Origin: a bacterium
GTDB lineage: Bacteria; Patescibacteriota; Minisyncoccia; 1-14-0-10-42-19
Assembly (NCBI GenBank): GCA_030690215.1
Contig: JAUYHD010000032.1
Coordinates: 1-47,663 of the forward strand
DNA length: 47,663 nt
Direction of reading: 5' to 3'
Numbering within the stretch: position 1 is the first letter of the stretch; each line of letters begins with the position of its first letter. This document shows positions 27,848 to 35,812 of the stretch, piece by piece. Position numbers and translations under genes: made by a program. A model generated the notes under the pieces. The model was not told the DNA's origin. It saw only the letters and a list, made by a program, of their open reading frames with translations, and did no database searches.

Positions 27848-29614
27848 TCATACGAGAGTTTTTGGAACATACATGAGAGGGTTAGAGCGAAGTATTTGCG
27901 CTCGCCTCTCTGCTTCCGTCACGGTCTTGATGTTTAGCACTAACGGGAAGTAGTCATTTTCTTGCGGAACTTTCGTACCAAGTTTCACTGTCTGTACTTT
28001 CGTCGAACTTGGGAAACGGAATACCACCGATGCAAAGTCCTCACGAGCATGCAAGGTAATACGCTCGATGAATAGCCGAATGATTTCCGACTTTCCCTCG
28101 TATGAAACGGAATCTAAGTGCTCTTTGATTTGCACATACGCTTGTTGGATAGCAACTTCACGCTCCGCCTTTTCTTTCTTGGTGAGCAGGGATTGTCGCA
28201 ATCGGGACGCCTCATCGTTCAGTTTCTTTTCTTCTATTCCGTTTCCGTTGCTATGCTCTCGGTATCGAGGTTGGTCGATTTTGCCGTTGATGTAGAGTTC
28301 GTCCACCCGTTTCTGCTTCTCGTGTACCGAGGAAAGCTCCACGACTATTTGCTCAAGCCTCTCTTTGATGTTCTGTGGGTTTTCTTCCCGATATATGTAT
28401 TTCTCCAAAGGGTCAAACATATTCTTTGGATTCTTAAGGATTTCTTTCAAGCACTCCCAAACTGGCTCCAATCGATTTTCGGAGTATTGAGGACACCAAT
28501 CGCATCGTTTCGATACGCCTATCACTTTATCGTTTCGGTAAGTGCCGTGATAGTACCTGCCACCAGCAGTCGGCCACCTCTTTGTAGAGGGTTGGAATCC
28601 GCCAAACATTTTGTATCCACATTTTCCGCAATATATGACTTTGGAGTACAGGTAGCTTCTTTTTTGATTTCGTTTTGAGAACTCGCGGTTTTTGAGAAGT
28701 TGCTGTTTCGCGGCCTCGAACATTTCTTGAGTAATGATTGCAGGACATTCCATTTTTATCCATTCCTCTTTTGGTCTCAGCATTCGCTTGTCTGTGATGC
28801 TCGTGAGGTTGTTGAAAGGACGCTTATATTTTCTGTAGTAGAAAATTCCTGTGTAGGTTTCGTTGGTCAATATTCGGCCAATGGTTCTGCGATGCCAGTA
28901 GTTTAATGTCTGACGCTTTTTATATTTCGCATTATATGGTGGTGGAACTTTCATTTGGTTCATTCGTTTTTCGACTTCCCGCAAAGGAAGTTTTTCGTCG
29001 ACGACCCAACTAAAAAGTTTCTTTACGATTTTTGCTTGCTCTGGAATCACTGCGAGTTTCTTGCTCGGCTTCTCAATAAAGTATCCGTAAGTTGGAACGC
29101 CACAAACGAATTTTCCCTCTCGTGCCGCTTTAATTTTCCCCGACATAGTTCTTTCCCTTGTAGTTTCTCGTTCCGCTTCCGCAATACTTGCAAGAAGTCT
29201 GAGCAGAAGACGACCTGAAATTTCATTTGTGTTGAACGACTCGGTTGCTGACTGGAAAGAAACATCGGACGCTTTTAGAACTTCAAACGCATTGAGCAGA
29301 TGCCGTGTGCTTCTGAAGAACCTGTCCAGTCTGTAAACGAGCACGACATCGAACTTCTTGTTTTCTGCATCTTCAAAAAGCCTAGCTAACGCTGGACGAT
29401 GTTTGATGTCGAGACTGCCAGAATACCCCTCGTCCTTGTAGATGTACTCGTCTTCAAGGATGTATTCCTCGGCCTGCGACTTGCAGAACGCTTTGAGCTT
29501 TTCTTCCTGAACAGCCAAGCCGTTTCCCGACTGGACTTGCTCATCGGTTGAAACGCGAATGTAAATCGCGGCTCGAAGTTTTTTTGCGTTTGTTTGTAAG
29601 TTTTCAGTTGTCAT
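27848..29614 (-). CDS. large serine recombinase (integrase)
   Basis: RAAIYIRVSTDEQ..., DVVLVYRLDRFFRS, RLLLRLLASIAEAERETTRERT, recombinase domain and zinc ribbon YCGKCGYKM..CDWC. Confidence 0.95.
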   Translation of the reverse strand: MTTENLQTNAKKLRAAIYIRVSTDEQVQSGNGLAVQEEKLKAFCKSQAEEYILEDEYIYKDEGYSGSLDIKHRPALARLFEDAENKKFDVVLVYRLDRFFRSTRHLLNAFEVLKASDVSFQSATESFNTNEISGRLLLRLLASIAEAERETTRERTMSGKIKAAREGKFVCGVPTYGYFIEKPSKKLAVIPEQAKIVKKLFSWVVDEKLPLREVEKRMNQMKVPPPYNAKYKKRQTLNYWHRRTIGRILTNETYTGIFYYRKYKRPFNNLTSITDKRMLRPKEEWIKMECPAIITQEMFEAAKQQLLKNREFSKRNQKRSYLYSKVIYCGKCGYKMFGGFQPSTKRWPTAGGRYYHGTYRNDKVIGVSKRCDWCPQYSENRLEPVWECLKEILKNPKNMFDPLEKYIYREENPQNIKERLEQIVVELSSVHEKQKRVDELYINGKIDQPRYREHSNGNGIEEKKLNDEASRLRQSLLTKKEKAEREVAIQQAYVQIKEHLDSVSYEGKSEIIRLFIERITLHAREDFASVVFRFPSSTKVQTVKLGTKVPQENDYFPLVLNIKTVTEAERRAQILRSNPLMYVPKTLV

Positions 29615-29780
29615 GCTTTTTGTTTTTGCAGAGCATCAGAAGTTTTTCTGGTGATGCTGATTCGATTTCTCGTGATTTCATTTCGACCAACTCACTGACG
29701 AGTTCTTTTCTGCTGAGTGACTCGATTTCCATAATCAGGTCTGCCAGCAAATAATCTCTAACGCTTTCTATGTCATTCAT
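29604..29780 (-). CDS. 58-aa ORF overlapping the integrase start
   Basis: MNDIESVRDYLLADLIMEIESLSRKELVSELVEMKSREIESASPEKLLMLCKNKKHDN*. Confidence 0.5.
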   Translation of the reverse strand: MNDIESVRDYLLADLIMEIESLSRKELVSELVEMKSREIESASPEKLLMLCKNKKHDN

Positions 29781-29909
29781 GATAGTTTTTGGAAACTCTT
29801 ACCCGCCATAATGTGGCTTAAAATAAGGGTATTCCTAGTACTATCGTTATAGGTGCGTCAGCAAAGTAAAGGTAATTCCATGTATTGCCATGTTAACAAC
29901 TTGGTTTCG

Positions 29910-30683
29910 TTAAGACGCGCTTACATCAGATTTTTCCTTAGAGAGTGTCCTTTCAGGGCTGTGGGGGCCAAGAGCAAGGAATCTGGAGATTCTTTCCTCT
30001 GAATCGAAAAACCAAGCAAGAGTGCTCGTTTCTGTAATCGGCTTCCAGAATTCGTTTTCTGATGCATTTCTGATTGCGATATAGAGCTGAAAAGAATCGT
30101 ATTCGTTCAATCTGTCACGGATTTTCTCTCTGGCCTTGCGAGTCATCGGCAACTTCTTTCCAGAGAGAATGAATTGAGAATGAGCTTCATATAATCTCTT
30201 TATCACTCTTTCTATCTCTGTATCTGTAGTGTGTGTACTCACGACACTAGGGACAGGTGTACTGTCGTCACCAGTCGCTGGGGACATCAGTACACTGCTC
30301 TTGTTTCCTTTTGTCCCTTGTTCCTGGTGTATTGATGTCACTAGAGAGTATTGGTTCGTCCGACTACTTTTGACTGATGTGATATATCCCTTTTCTTCCA
30401 GAGAGCGTAACGCCCGAATGATTCCTTTCCTACTGAGTCCTGTCCCGCGATGAATCTTATGCACGCCGTGCTCGAGTTGAGTGAGACTGACCCTGTCTGA
30501 CGACCGACCAAAACCCCACATGTGTCGTAGCAGGCAATCAAGAACCTTTTGTTCCGCACCCGACAAATCATGCCAGTACATGCAGACTATGTTCGGATAG
30601 CACCAGAAGTTGCCCGGTGCTCGTTTTGAAGGGAAGCCAGGAAATCTCTGAGCAGGACTATTTGTTTCTGTTGTTTTCTTCAT
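29910..30683 (-). CDS. winged-helix replication-initiation-like protein
   Basis: LSGAEQKVLDCLLRHMWGFGRSSDRVSLTQLEHG...GLSRKGIIRALRSLEEKGYITSVKSSRTNQYSLV resembles phage/plasmid replication wHTH proteins. Confidence 0.5.
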   Translation of the reverse strand: MKKTTETNSPAQRFPGFPSKRAPGNFWCYPNIVCMYWHDLSGAEQKVLDCLLRHMWGFGRSSDRVSLTQLEHGVHKIHRGTGLSRKGIIRALRSLEEKGYITSVKSSRTNQYSLVTSIHQEQGTKGNKSSVLMSPATGDDSTPVPSVVSTHTTDTEIERVIKRLYEAHSQFILSGKKLPMTRKAREKIRDRLNEYDSFQLYIAIRNASENEFWKPITETSTLAWFFDSEERISRFLALGPHSPERTLSKEKSDVSAS

Positions 30684-30966
30684 CTTCGAATTTCTTAAAG
30701 AACCTCGCTATTTGCTTTGTGGAGCTTCTTACATCAGGGAAGTGTTCAAACACTACCTTTACCGCTATAGCGTTCCCTTTATCGTTGCTGAACCACCTCA
30801 CCCACTTTCTTGGATGCAAGTCTGTGATTGGTTCATCGAGTTCTTTGCTGACAGTGCACGCGACATCGTAAAGCGCATCCCGAACTAACTGTTCAGATGT
30901 CGCCTCTCTGCTGTCCTTGCGGTCGCCTGCTGGGTTCATAATCATTACCGATTTAGCCCCGTTCAT
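30658..30966 (-). CDS. hypothetical protein
   Basis: 102-aa ORF, overlaps neighbours in an apparent operon. Confidence 0.5.
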   Translation of the reverse strand: MNGAKSVMIMNPAGDRKDSREATSEQLVRDALYDVACTVSKELDEPITDLHPRKWVRWFSNDKGNAIAVKVVFEHFPDVRSSTKQIARFFKKFEDEENNRNK

Positions 30967-31301
30967 TTCCTTGGAGTTTTAGCTTTTAATTTCGGACTCT
31001 GCTTCTTTTTGTTCTTGAACCATGACGGTGTCGGCGGGGGGCAGACATCCCATGTCGTTTGGTAGTTTTTCCCACCCACTCGTGCCCATATACGGAGACC
31101 GTGTGCTGTTTTTGGATTCAGGTCAATCATTACTCCTGCGCCCTCTAACCACGGCTTTGCGTTGTAGTGATACAGTCCCCGATTACACATCTTTGCGAAC
31201 AGTTTTGTCGCAATCTCGGAGAGCATCCAATGGAGATACCTGTAGTGTACTGGGAGCATCTTTTTGAATTCGTCGTATTCCAGTTCTTTTGCTTTTAACA
31301 T
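30963..31301 (-). CDS. hypothetical protein
   Basis: MLKAKELEYDEFKKMLPVHYRYLHWMLSEIATKLFAKMCNRGLYHYNAKPWLEG..., 4-bp overlap with next ORF. Confidence 0.5.
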   Translation of the reverse strand: MLKAKELEYDEFKKMLPVHYRYLHWMLSEIATKLFAKMCNRGLYHYNAKPWLEGAGVMIDLNPKTAHGLRIWARVGGKNYQTTWDVCPPPTPSWFKNKKKQSPKLKAKTPRK

Positions 31302-31440
31302 TTTTGTTTTTAGCGTTATTACTGATAATCGGCTTTTCGTTCAGCAGGATATTGAACAGCGAAAACCAAGCGTGCGAGTTTGCAAGCTCAGTTTCGACCT
31401 TTTTCGCTGTGTTAGGAGTATCCATTTTGGTAAACGAAAA

Positions 31441-31557
31441 ACCGCTGACGCGATACGCCAGCGGGTCTTTATGTTTCCAGTCATCTAAAAGGATGGAAAC
31501 TAAACCCTGCGCGTAACGCAGATTTAGTCGTTCCACCTCTTAGGAATATTCTCCTAG
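31441..31557 (-). promoter_or_regulatory. multi-hairpin leader upstream of the rep-like operon
   Basis: Hairpins 31500-31527, 31473-31500 and terminator-like 31442-31464 followed on the minus strand by TTTTT; TAGGA-ATATTC-TCCTA dyad at 31541-31556. Confidence 0.5.
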
Positions 31558-31827
31558 AGAGAAGCTTCTGACGACATTAATCGCCAAAACTCTAACACCT
31601 TACCGACAAGTATAGCAGATTTTTAGTAAAAATGCAATTGGTATTATCCACCTACTCATAACAAAACATGCTTCTCGTGTGAATGTGGGGCACGACAGAG
31701 TGGTTGTGATGCCTACTCCCCCCTAAGCGTGATGCCCTGAGTGAGTGCAGGGCACATTTCTTTATTAAAATGTCTCCAATACAAAAACGAGTGAGATGCT
31801 CGCGGAAGCTATTGCAAGTACGACAGA

Positions 31828-32007
31828 TTATTTCTCTTGTTCTTTGTTCTTGTCGGAATCTGGAAACTCTACATTGCCATACACAGCACGATAGATGCTT
31901 ACGAGATAGTCAGCTTTCCGTTCAGCTTCTTTGTCGGAAAGCTTTTCGCCAAAGTATTTCTCGTAGAGAGTCTTGAATTTTCGCAAAGACTTTTTTGTTA
32001 ACGCCAT
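31828..32007 (-). CDS. 59-aa hypothetical protein
   Basis: MALTKKSLRKFKTLYEKYFGEKLSDKEAERKADYLVSIYRAVYGNVEFPDSDKNKEQEK*. Confidence 0.55.
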   Translation of the reverse strand: MALTKKSLRKFKTLYEKYFGEKLSDKEAERKADYLVSIYRAVYGNVEFPDSDKNKEQEK

Positions 32008-32016
32008 GTTTCTATA

Positions 32017-32529
32017 TTACTGCGCCAAAGACCGCCCGTATTCCAGTTGTTGGTCAATCTCGCTGGTTAATCTGTCGATTTCTGCCTGTGTAGCTTGTTG
32101 CTTCTCTAGATTCTTTTGTGCTTGAACAGGGTCATACACCGCCTTTCCCCCGATAGCCATGCGCTCAAGAGTCCAAGTTTCGCCCGACAGTCTCATCAGA
32201 ACAGTCCAGTCGCTTCGTATCATAGCTCCAAAGCTGTTTTGCGAATCAACATACGAATCAACTTTATAGAGTCCATTTCCGTCAGCACTCGTGTCGTAAG
32301 GAAGCACAGGAAACTTTGCAGTCGAGGGTGCTTTCAATCCCTGTTTGACGAACTCCTGTGCCTGTATATGAAGCTCGATTTCGTCTGGCGTGTAGACAGT
32401 TGGAGTTTGAGAAGATGAACTACCACCAGAGAAGAAAAACATGTAAGAAAAAGTAGCAACTATAACCACAAAAAGCATTGTGGCGATTACATTTCCGACT
32501 TTTGATTCAGGAGGTCCTCGTTTTTCCAT
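32017..32529 (-). CDS. membrane-anchored hypothetical protein
   Basis: N-terminal TM helix; AQEFVKQGLKAPSTAKFPVLPYDTSADGNGLYKVDSYVDSQNSFGA. Confidence 0.6.
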   Translation of the reverse strand: MEKRGPPESKVGNVIATMLFVVIVATFSYMFFFSGGSSSSQTPTVYTPDEIELHIQAQEFVKQGLKAPSTAKFPVLPYDTSADGNGLYKVDSYVDSQNSFGAMIRSDWTVLMRLSGETWTLERMAIGGKAVYDPVQAQKNLEKQQATQAEIDRLTSEIDQQLEYGRSLAQ

Positions 32530-32566
32530 ACATGTAATTTGTTGTCCTTACTTTCATTATATACCA

Positions 32567-32599
32567 ATATAACAAGTAGTTATATTCCATATAGTTATA
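32567..32599. promoter_or_regulatory. operator candidate for the small HTH regulator
   Basis: ATATAAC-AAGTA-GTTATAT perfect dyad plus extra GTTATA half-site 15 bp downstream. Confidence 0.55.
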
Positions 32600-32612
32600 G
32601 AACATAGATGGT

Positions 32613-32834
32613 ATGAAGAAAACCATCTTTGATGATGACTATAAAGTTTTTGTTAAGCGACTAAAGAAAGCTCGTAGCGAATCGGGCTTAACCCAGATTC
32701 AAGCAGCAAAAAAACTTGGTTCTACTCAAGCTTATATTTCTAAAGTCGAAGACGGACAGTTGAGGGTTGATGTCACTCAACTCAAAAGATTTGCAAAAGT
32801 GTACGGCAAAAGTGTTAACTATTTCTTGAAATAG
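32613..32834 (+). CDS. XRE-family HTH protein, candidate restriction-modification controller (C) protein
   Basis: FVKRLKKARSESGLTQIQAAKKLGSTQAYISKVEDGQLRVDVTQLKRFAKVYGKSVNYFLK; next to R-M genes. Confidence 0.65.
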   Translation: MKKTIFDDDYKVFVKRLKKARSESGLTQIQAAKKLGSTQAYISKVEDGQLRVDVTQLKRFAKVYGKSVNYFLK

Positions 32835-32841
32835 GAACTGT

Positions 32842-33600
32842 CTAGTCTCCGTTCTTGGGAGTAACGAATTCAGATATTTTATCTTTCTTGAATTTAGAAA
32901 GATACCGATGAATCACAAGATTCATATATGAGTTTTTCAGGCGAAAGGCACGAATCTCAGCGGGGGCATCGCTATAGGGTTGTTTGGTTTTTGATTTTTT
33001 GTCATTAGGATCCCTGAATGTGCCGCCGTGTTTTGGGCATAAGGTTAGAGACTGATGTTGGTGCTGGTGGATATGGTGTGCTTCACCCTTTCGAATCATT
33101 TGCAAAATGGCCTGATAGTCCGGTTCAAGCTCTGCGAGAATAGCGGGGGTCATTTCCCAAAGAAAAACATACTTAATCACATACGCAGACCGCAAGCCGT
33201 CATCGTGTACATACCAAACAAATAAAATCTTACGGTTCTTTTTATACAAGGAGGACTGAGAGAGATTTTCATTTTTACATTCCTGTATGTAGTTGATTAT
33301 GTTCAACGACAACGGTTCTTTTACCCGCAGTTTTCCATCCCTCCCCTTCTTTAGGGGACTCGTCTTTAGTTCGACACCAAGAGTAGCAAGGTCTGGTTCG
33401 GCACTGTTATTTTTACCAAGCCCAAAATATCCTTCTTCGACTACATAACCAACACTTGCTTTTGAGAGTACCCTGGAGGTCTTGTCACTTTTGCTGACCC
33501 AGTCAGCTATTTCGGACAGCGTCTTACCTTCAAGGTCTTGCCTTGCTCTTTCCTCAAGTTCCTTGGCCGTTTTAATTTTGCTTAAATCGAGTATTGCCAC
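32842..33600 (-). CDS. Sau3AI/MutH-like type II restriction endonuclease (predicted GATC-specific)
   Basis: KASVGYVVEEGYFGLGKNNSAEPDLATLGVELKTSPLK resembles Sau3AI/MutH family; paired with a C5 methyltransferase; GATC depletion in element. Confidence 0.75.
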   Translation of the reverse strand: MAILDLSKIKTAKELEERARQDLEGKTLSEIADWVSKSDKTSRVLSKASVGYVVEEGYFGLGKNNSAEPDLATLGVELKTSPLKKGRDGKLRVKEPLSLNIINYIQECKNENLSQSSLYKKNRKILFVWYVHDDGLRSAYVIKYVFLWEMTPAILAELEPDYQAILQMIRKGEAHHIHQHQHQSLTLCPKHGGTFRDPNDKKSKTKQPYSDAPAEIRAFRLKNSYMNLVIHRYLSKFKKDKISEFVTPKNGD

Positions 33601-33700
33601 AGTACCCCGATTATAGCTGAAAAGTTGATCCTTTTCACTTTTTGTGTTCGAATGCCGTCAAACCTTGATCGAAATAGGCCATAATGTTACGATTTAAGTA

Positions 33701-34945
33701 ATGAAAAAAAATGCTTCCAAAACAATCAAAGTGGTCGAACTCTTCGCTGGCGTTGGAGGATTTCGTATTGGACTAGAGAGAGCTGGGGCGTTCAAAACTG
33801 TCTGGAGTAATCAATGGGAGCCAGCAACAAAGAAACAACATGCTTCCGAAACATACATTGCTCGTTTTGGTTCAGATGGACACTCGAATGAGGATATTGC
33901 AAAAGTAAGAGTATCTGACATACCTGACCATGAACTCTTGGTGGGCGGTTTCCCATGTCAGGATTATTCGGTCGCGAGAACATTAAGTCAGGCAACAGGC
34001 CTGCAAGGGAAAAAGGGTGTGTTGTGGTGGGAGATTCACCGTATTTTGAAAGAAAAAGGTACCAAAGCGCCTAAGTACTTGATACTTGAAAATGTGGACA
34101 GATTGCTCAAATCACCTGCCTCTCAACGAGGTCGTGATTTCGCAATAATGATTGCTTCGTTGAATGACCTCGGATACATAGTCGAGTGGCGTATCGTTAA
34201 TGCCGCAGAATATGGTATGCCACAGAGACGACGACGTATTTTTATAATGGGTTATAGAAAAGGTACTACTTTGTATAAGAAGATTAAGAAACAAAAGAAT
34301 CCTGGAGACTGGATTGCAGGGTCAGGAGTAATAACGAAAGCATTCCCAGTTGAAGAATCTATAGACTTTTCTCATTTTGAGGTCAAGGGAGATTTGGCAG
34401 AAATAAGTTCAGAGTTTAACAAAAAGAACCCAACGATTAGTCCATTCAAGACAGGAGGGATTTCAATCGAAAGAAAGGTCGTTACGGCGGAAGTGAAACC
34501 GAACTACAGAGGTAAAAGAATAACTCTTGGCGACATTTTGATTGACGAAAAAGATGTTCCAGACGACTTCTTTGTCAAAAAAAGTCACCTCCCAGATTGG
34601 AAGTATTTGAAAGGAGCAAAAAAGGAAGAGCGTAATGGGAGAGATGGTTTTAAGTTTTTTTATGTGGAGGGACCAATGGTCTTCCCAGATTCACTTGATA
34701 AGCCCTCACGGACGATTATCACAGCAGAGGGTGGGAATACGCCATCTCGATTTAAGCATGTCATTAAGACATCTTCAGGAAAGTTTCGGAGATTGACTCC
34801 CATCGAACTTGAGAGACTTTGTATGTTCCCAGACAATCACACAGTAGGACAACCAGATGTGAAGAGAGCTTTCTTTATGGGAAATGCTCTTGTAGTTGGT
34901 GTCATTGAACAACTCGGTAAGTCTCTTTTGAAAGAAGTGGATTGA
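33701..34945 (+). CDS. DNA (cytosine-5-)-methyltransferase
   Basis: VVELFAGVGGFRIGLE, VGGFPCQDYSVA, LILENVDRLLKSP, AAEYGMPQRRRRIFIMGY, GNALVVGVIEQLG. Confidence 0.95.
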   Translation: MKKNASKTIKVVELFAGVGGFRIGLERAGAFKTVWSNQWEPATKKQHASETYIARFGSDGHSNEDIAKVRVSDIPDHELLVGGFPCQDYSVARTLSQATGLQGKKGVLWWEIHRILKEKGTKAPKYLILENVDRLLKSPASQRGRDFAIMIASLNDLGYIVEWRIVNAAEYGMPQRRRRIFIMGYRKGTTLYKKIKKQKNPGDWIAGSGVITKAFPVEESIDFSHFEVKGDLAEISSEFNKKNPTISPFKTGGISIERKVVTAEVKPNYRGKRITLGDILIDEKDVPDDFFVKKSHLPDWKYLKGAKKEERNGRDGFKFFYVEGPMVFPDSLDKPSRTIITAEGGNTPSRFKHVIKTSSGKFRRLTPIELERLCMFPDNHTVGQPDVKRAFFMGNALVVGVIEQLGKSLLKEVD

Positions 34946-35087
34946 GAGACTTCATCTATATTTGCTGTCCTGTTTTTTCGAGAAGAGTGTAGGCCTACCT
35001 AAAAAGGCCAATCACTACCTATTTTTTTTACCCTTATTTATGGGACAGCTATCAATTTGTTCGTACCGCTAAAACGTACTTACCTCT

Positions 35088-35108
35088 CTTTCCAAGCCGA
35101 CCTCTAGT
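35088..35108. repeat. right attachment junction
   Basis: CTTTCCAAGCCGACC-TCT-AG-TGATGAATTC(comM). Confidence 0.85.
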
Positions 35109-35729
35109 GATGAATTCCCGGAATTTGACCGGCGTATTATAGAAGCATTGCGCCAGCCATTGGAAGACGGGTATATTACGGTTGCGCGAGCGCGAGGCGT
35201 GATGCAATTCCCCGCGCGTTTTATGCTCGTTGCCGCTATGAATCCGTGCCCCTGCGGATATTTTGGTTCAAAAATAAAAGAATGTGTCTGCCCCGTATCT
35301 TCCCTTTTTCGTTACCAACGAAAAATTTCGGGGCCTATCGTAGATCGTATTGATGTCTGGATTGATGTGGGCGAAATCCCTCATGAAAAATTAGATGAAA
35401 AAGACCCAAAAGCAGTTTCTTCTGCAGATATGAGAGAACAAGTAATTGCGGCGCGTACGACGCAGATGGATCGATTTAAACATAATAAGAAAAAAATATT
35501 TACAAATAGCGAAATGAATGTGCGTGATCTTGATACGTATGTTCCGCTTTCGTCGGGCGTAAAAGCCGTTCTTGTGCAGGCGGCAGGGCGTCTTCGCCTT
35601 TCTGCGCGCGCCTATCATCGCGTTATCAAAATTGCGCGTACGATCGCGGATCTCGCGGGGAGCAACGACATCCAGAAAAATCATGTTATGGAAGCGCTTC
35701 AGTATCGGCCGAAAGAAAAATCTCTCTAA
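35106..35729 (+). pseudogene. comM: ComM/YifB 3' part, in frame with the 5' part after excision
   Basis: (S)DEFPEFDRRIIEALRQPLEDGYITVARARGVMQFPARFMLVAAMNPCPCGYFG... Confidence 0.95.
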
Positions 35730-35778
35730 TCAATGCACCATACATTCTTTTTCGTATTGTTTTACAGCAACGATCTGT

Positions 35779-35812
35779 AACATTCTAACATTCTGCAGAA
35801 TGTTAGAATGTT
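35779..35812. repeat. 34-bp perfect palindrome
   Basis: AACATTCTAACATTCTGCAGAATGTTAGAATGTT. Confidence 0.9.

Larger units (their letters stand above)
25828..35107. mobile_element. 9,280-bp serine-integrase element inserted in comM
   Basis: Splits comM; carries serine recombinase, xis-like, XRE/ImmA, rep-like and R-M genes; shared TAG at both junctions; near-inverted 15-bp termini. Confidence 0.93.

Noticed and set aside
31183-31536. 117-aa ORF as a full gene
   Set aside because: Its start reads through the hairpins and terminator-like leader and its end overlaps a better ORF by about 120 nt; an internal start at MDTPNTAKK is possible but unproven.
25826-35107. Tn7/IS-type transposition as the cause of the comM split
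   Set aside because: No transposase genes and no multi-bp target duplication beyond TAG; serine recombinase and symmetric attP explain it better.
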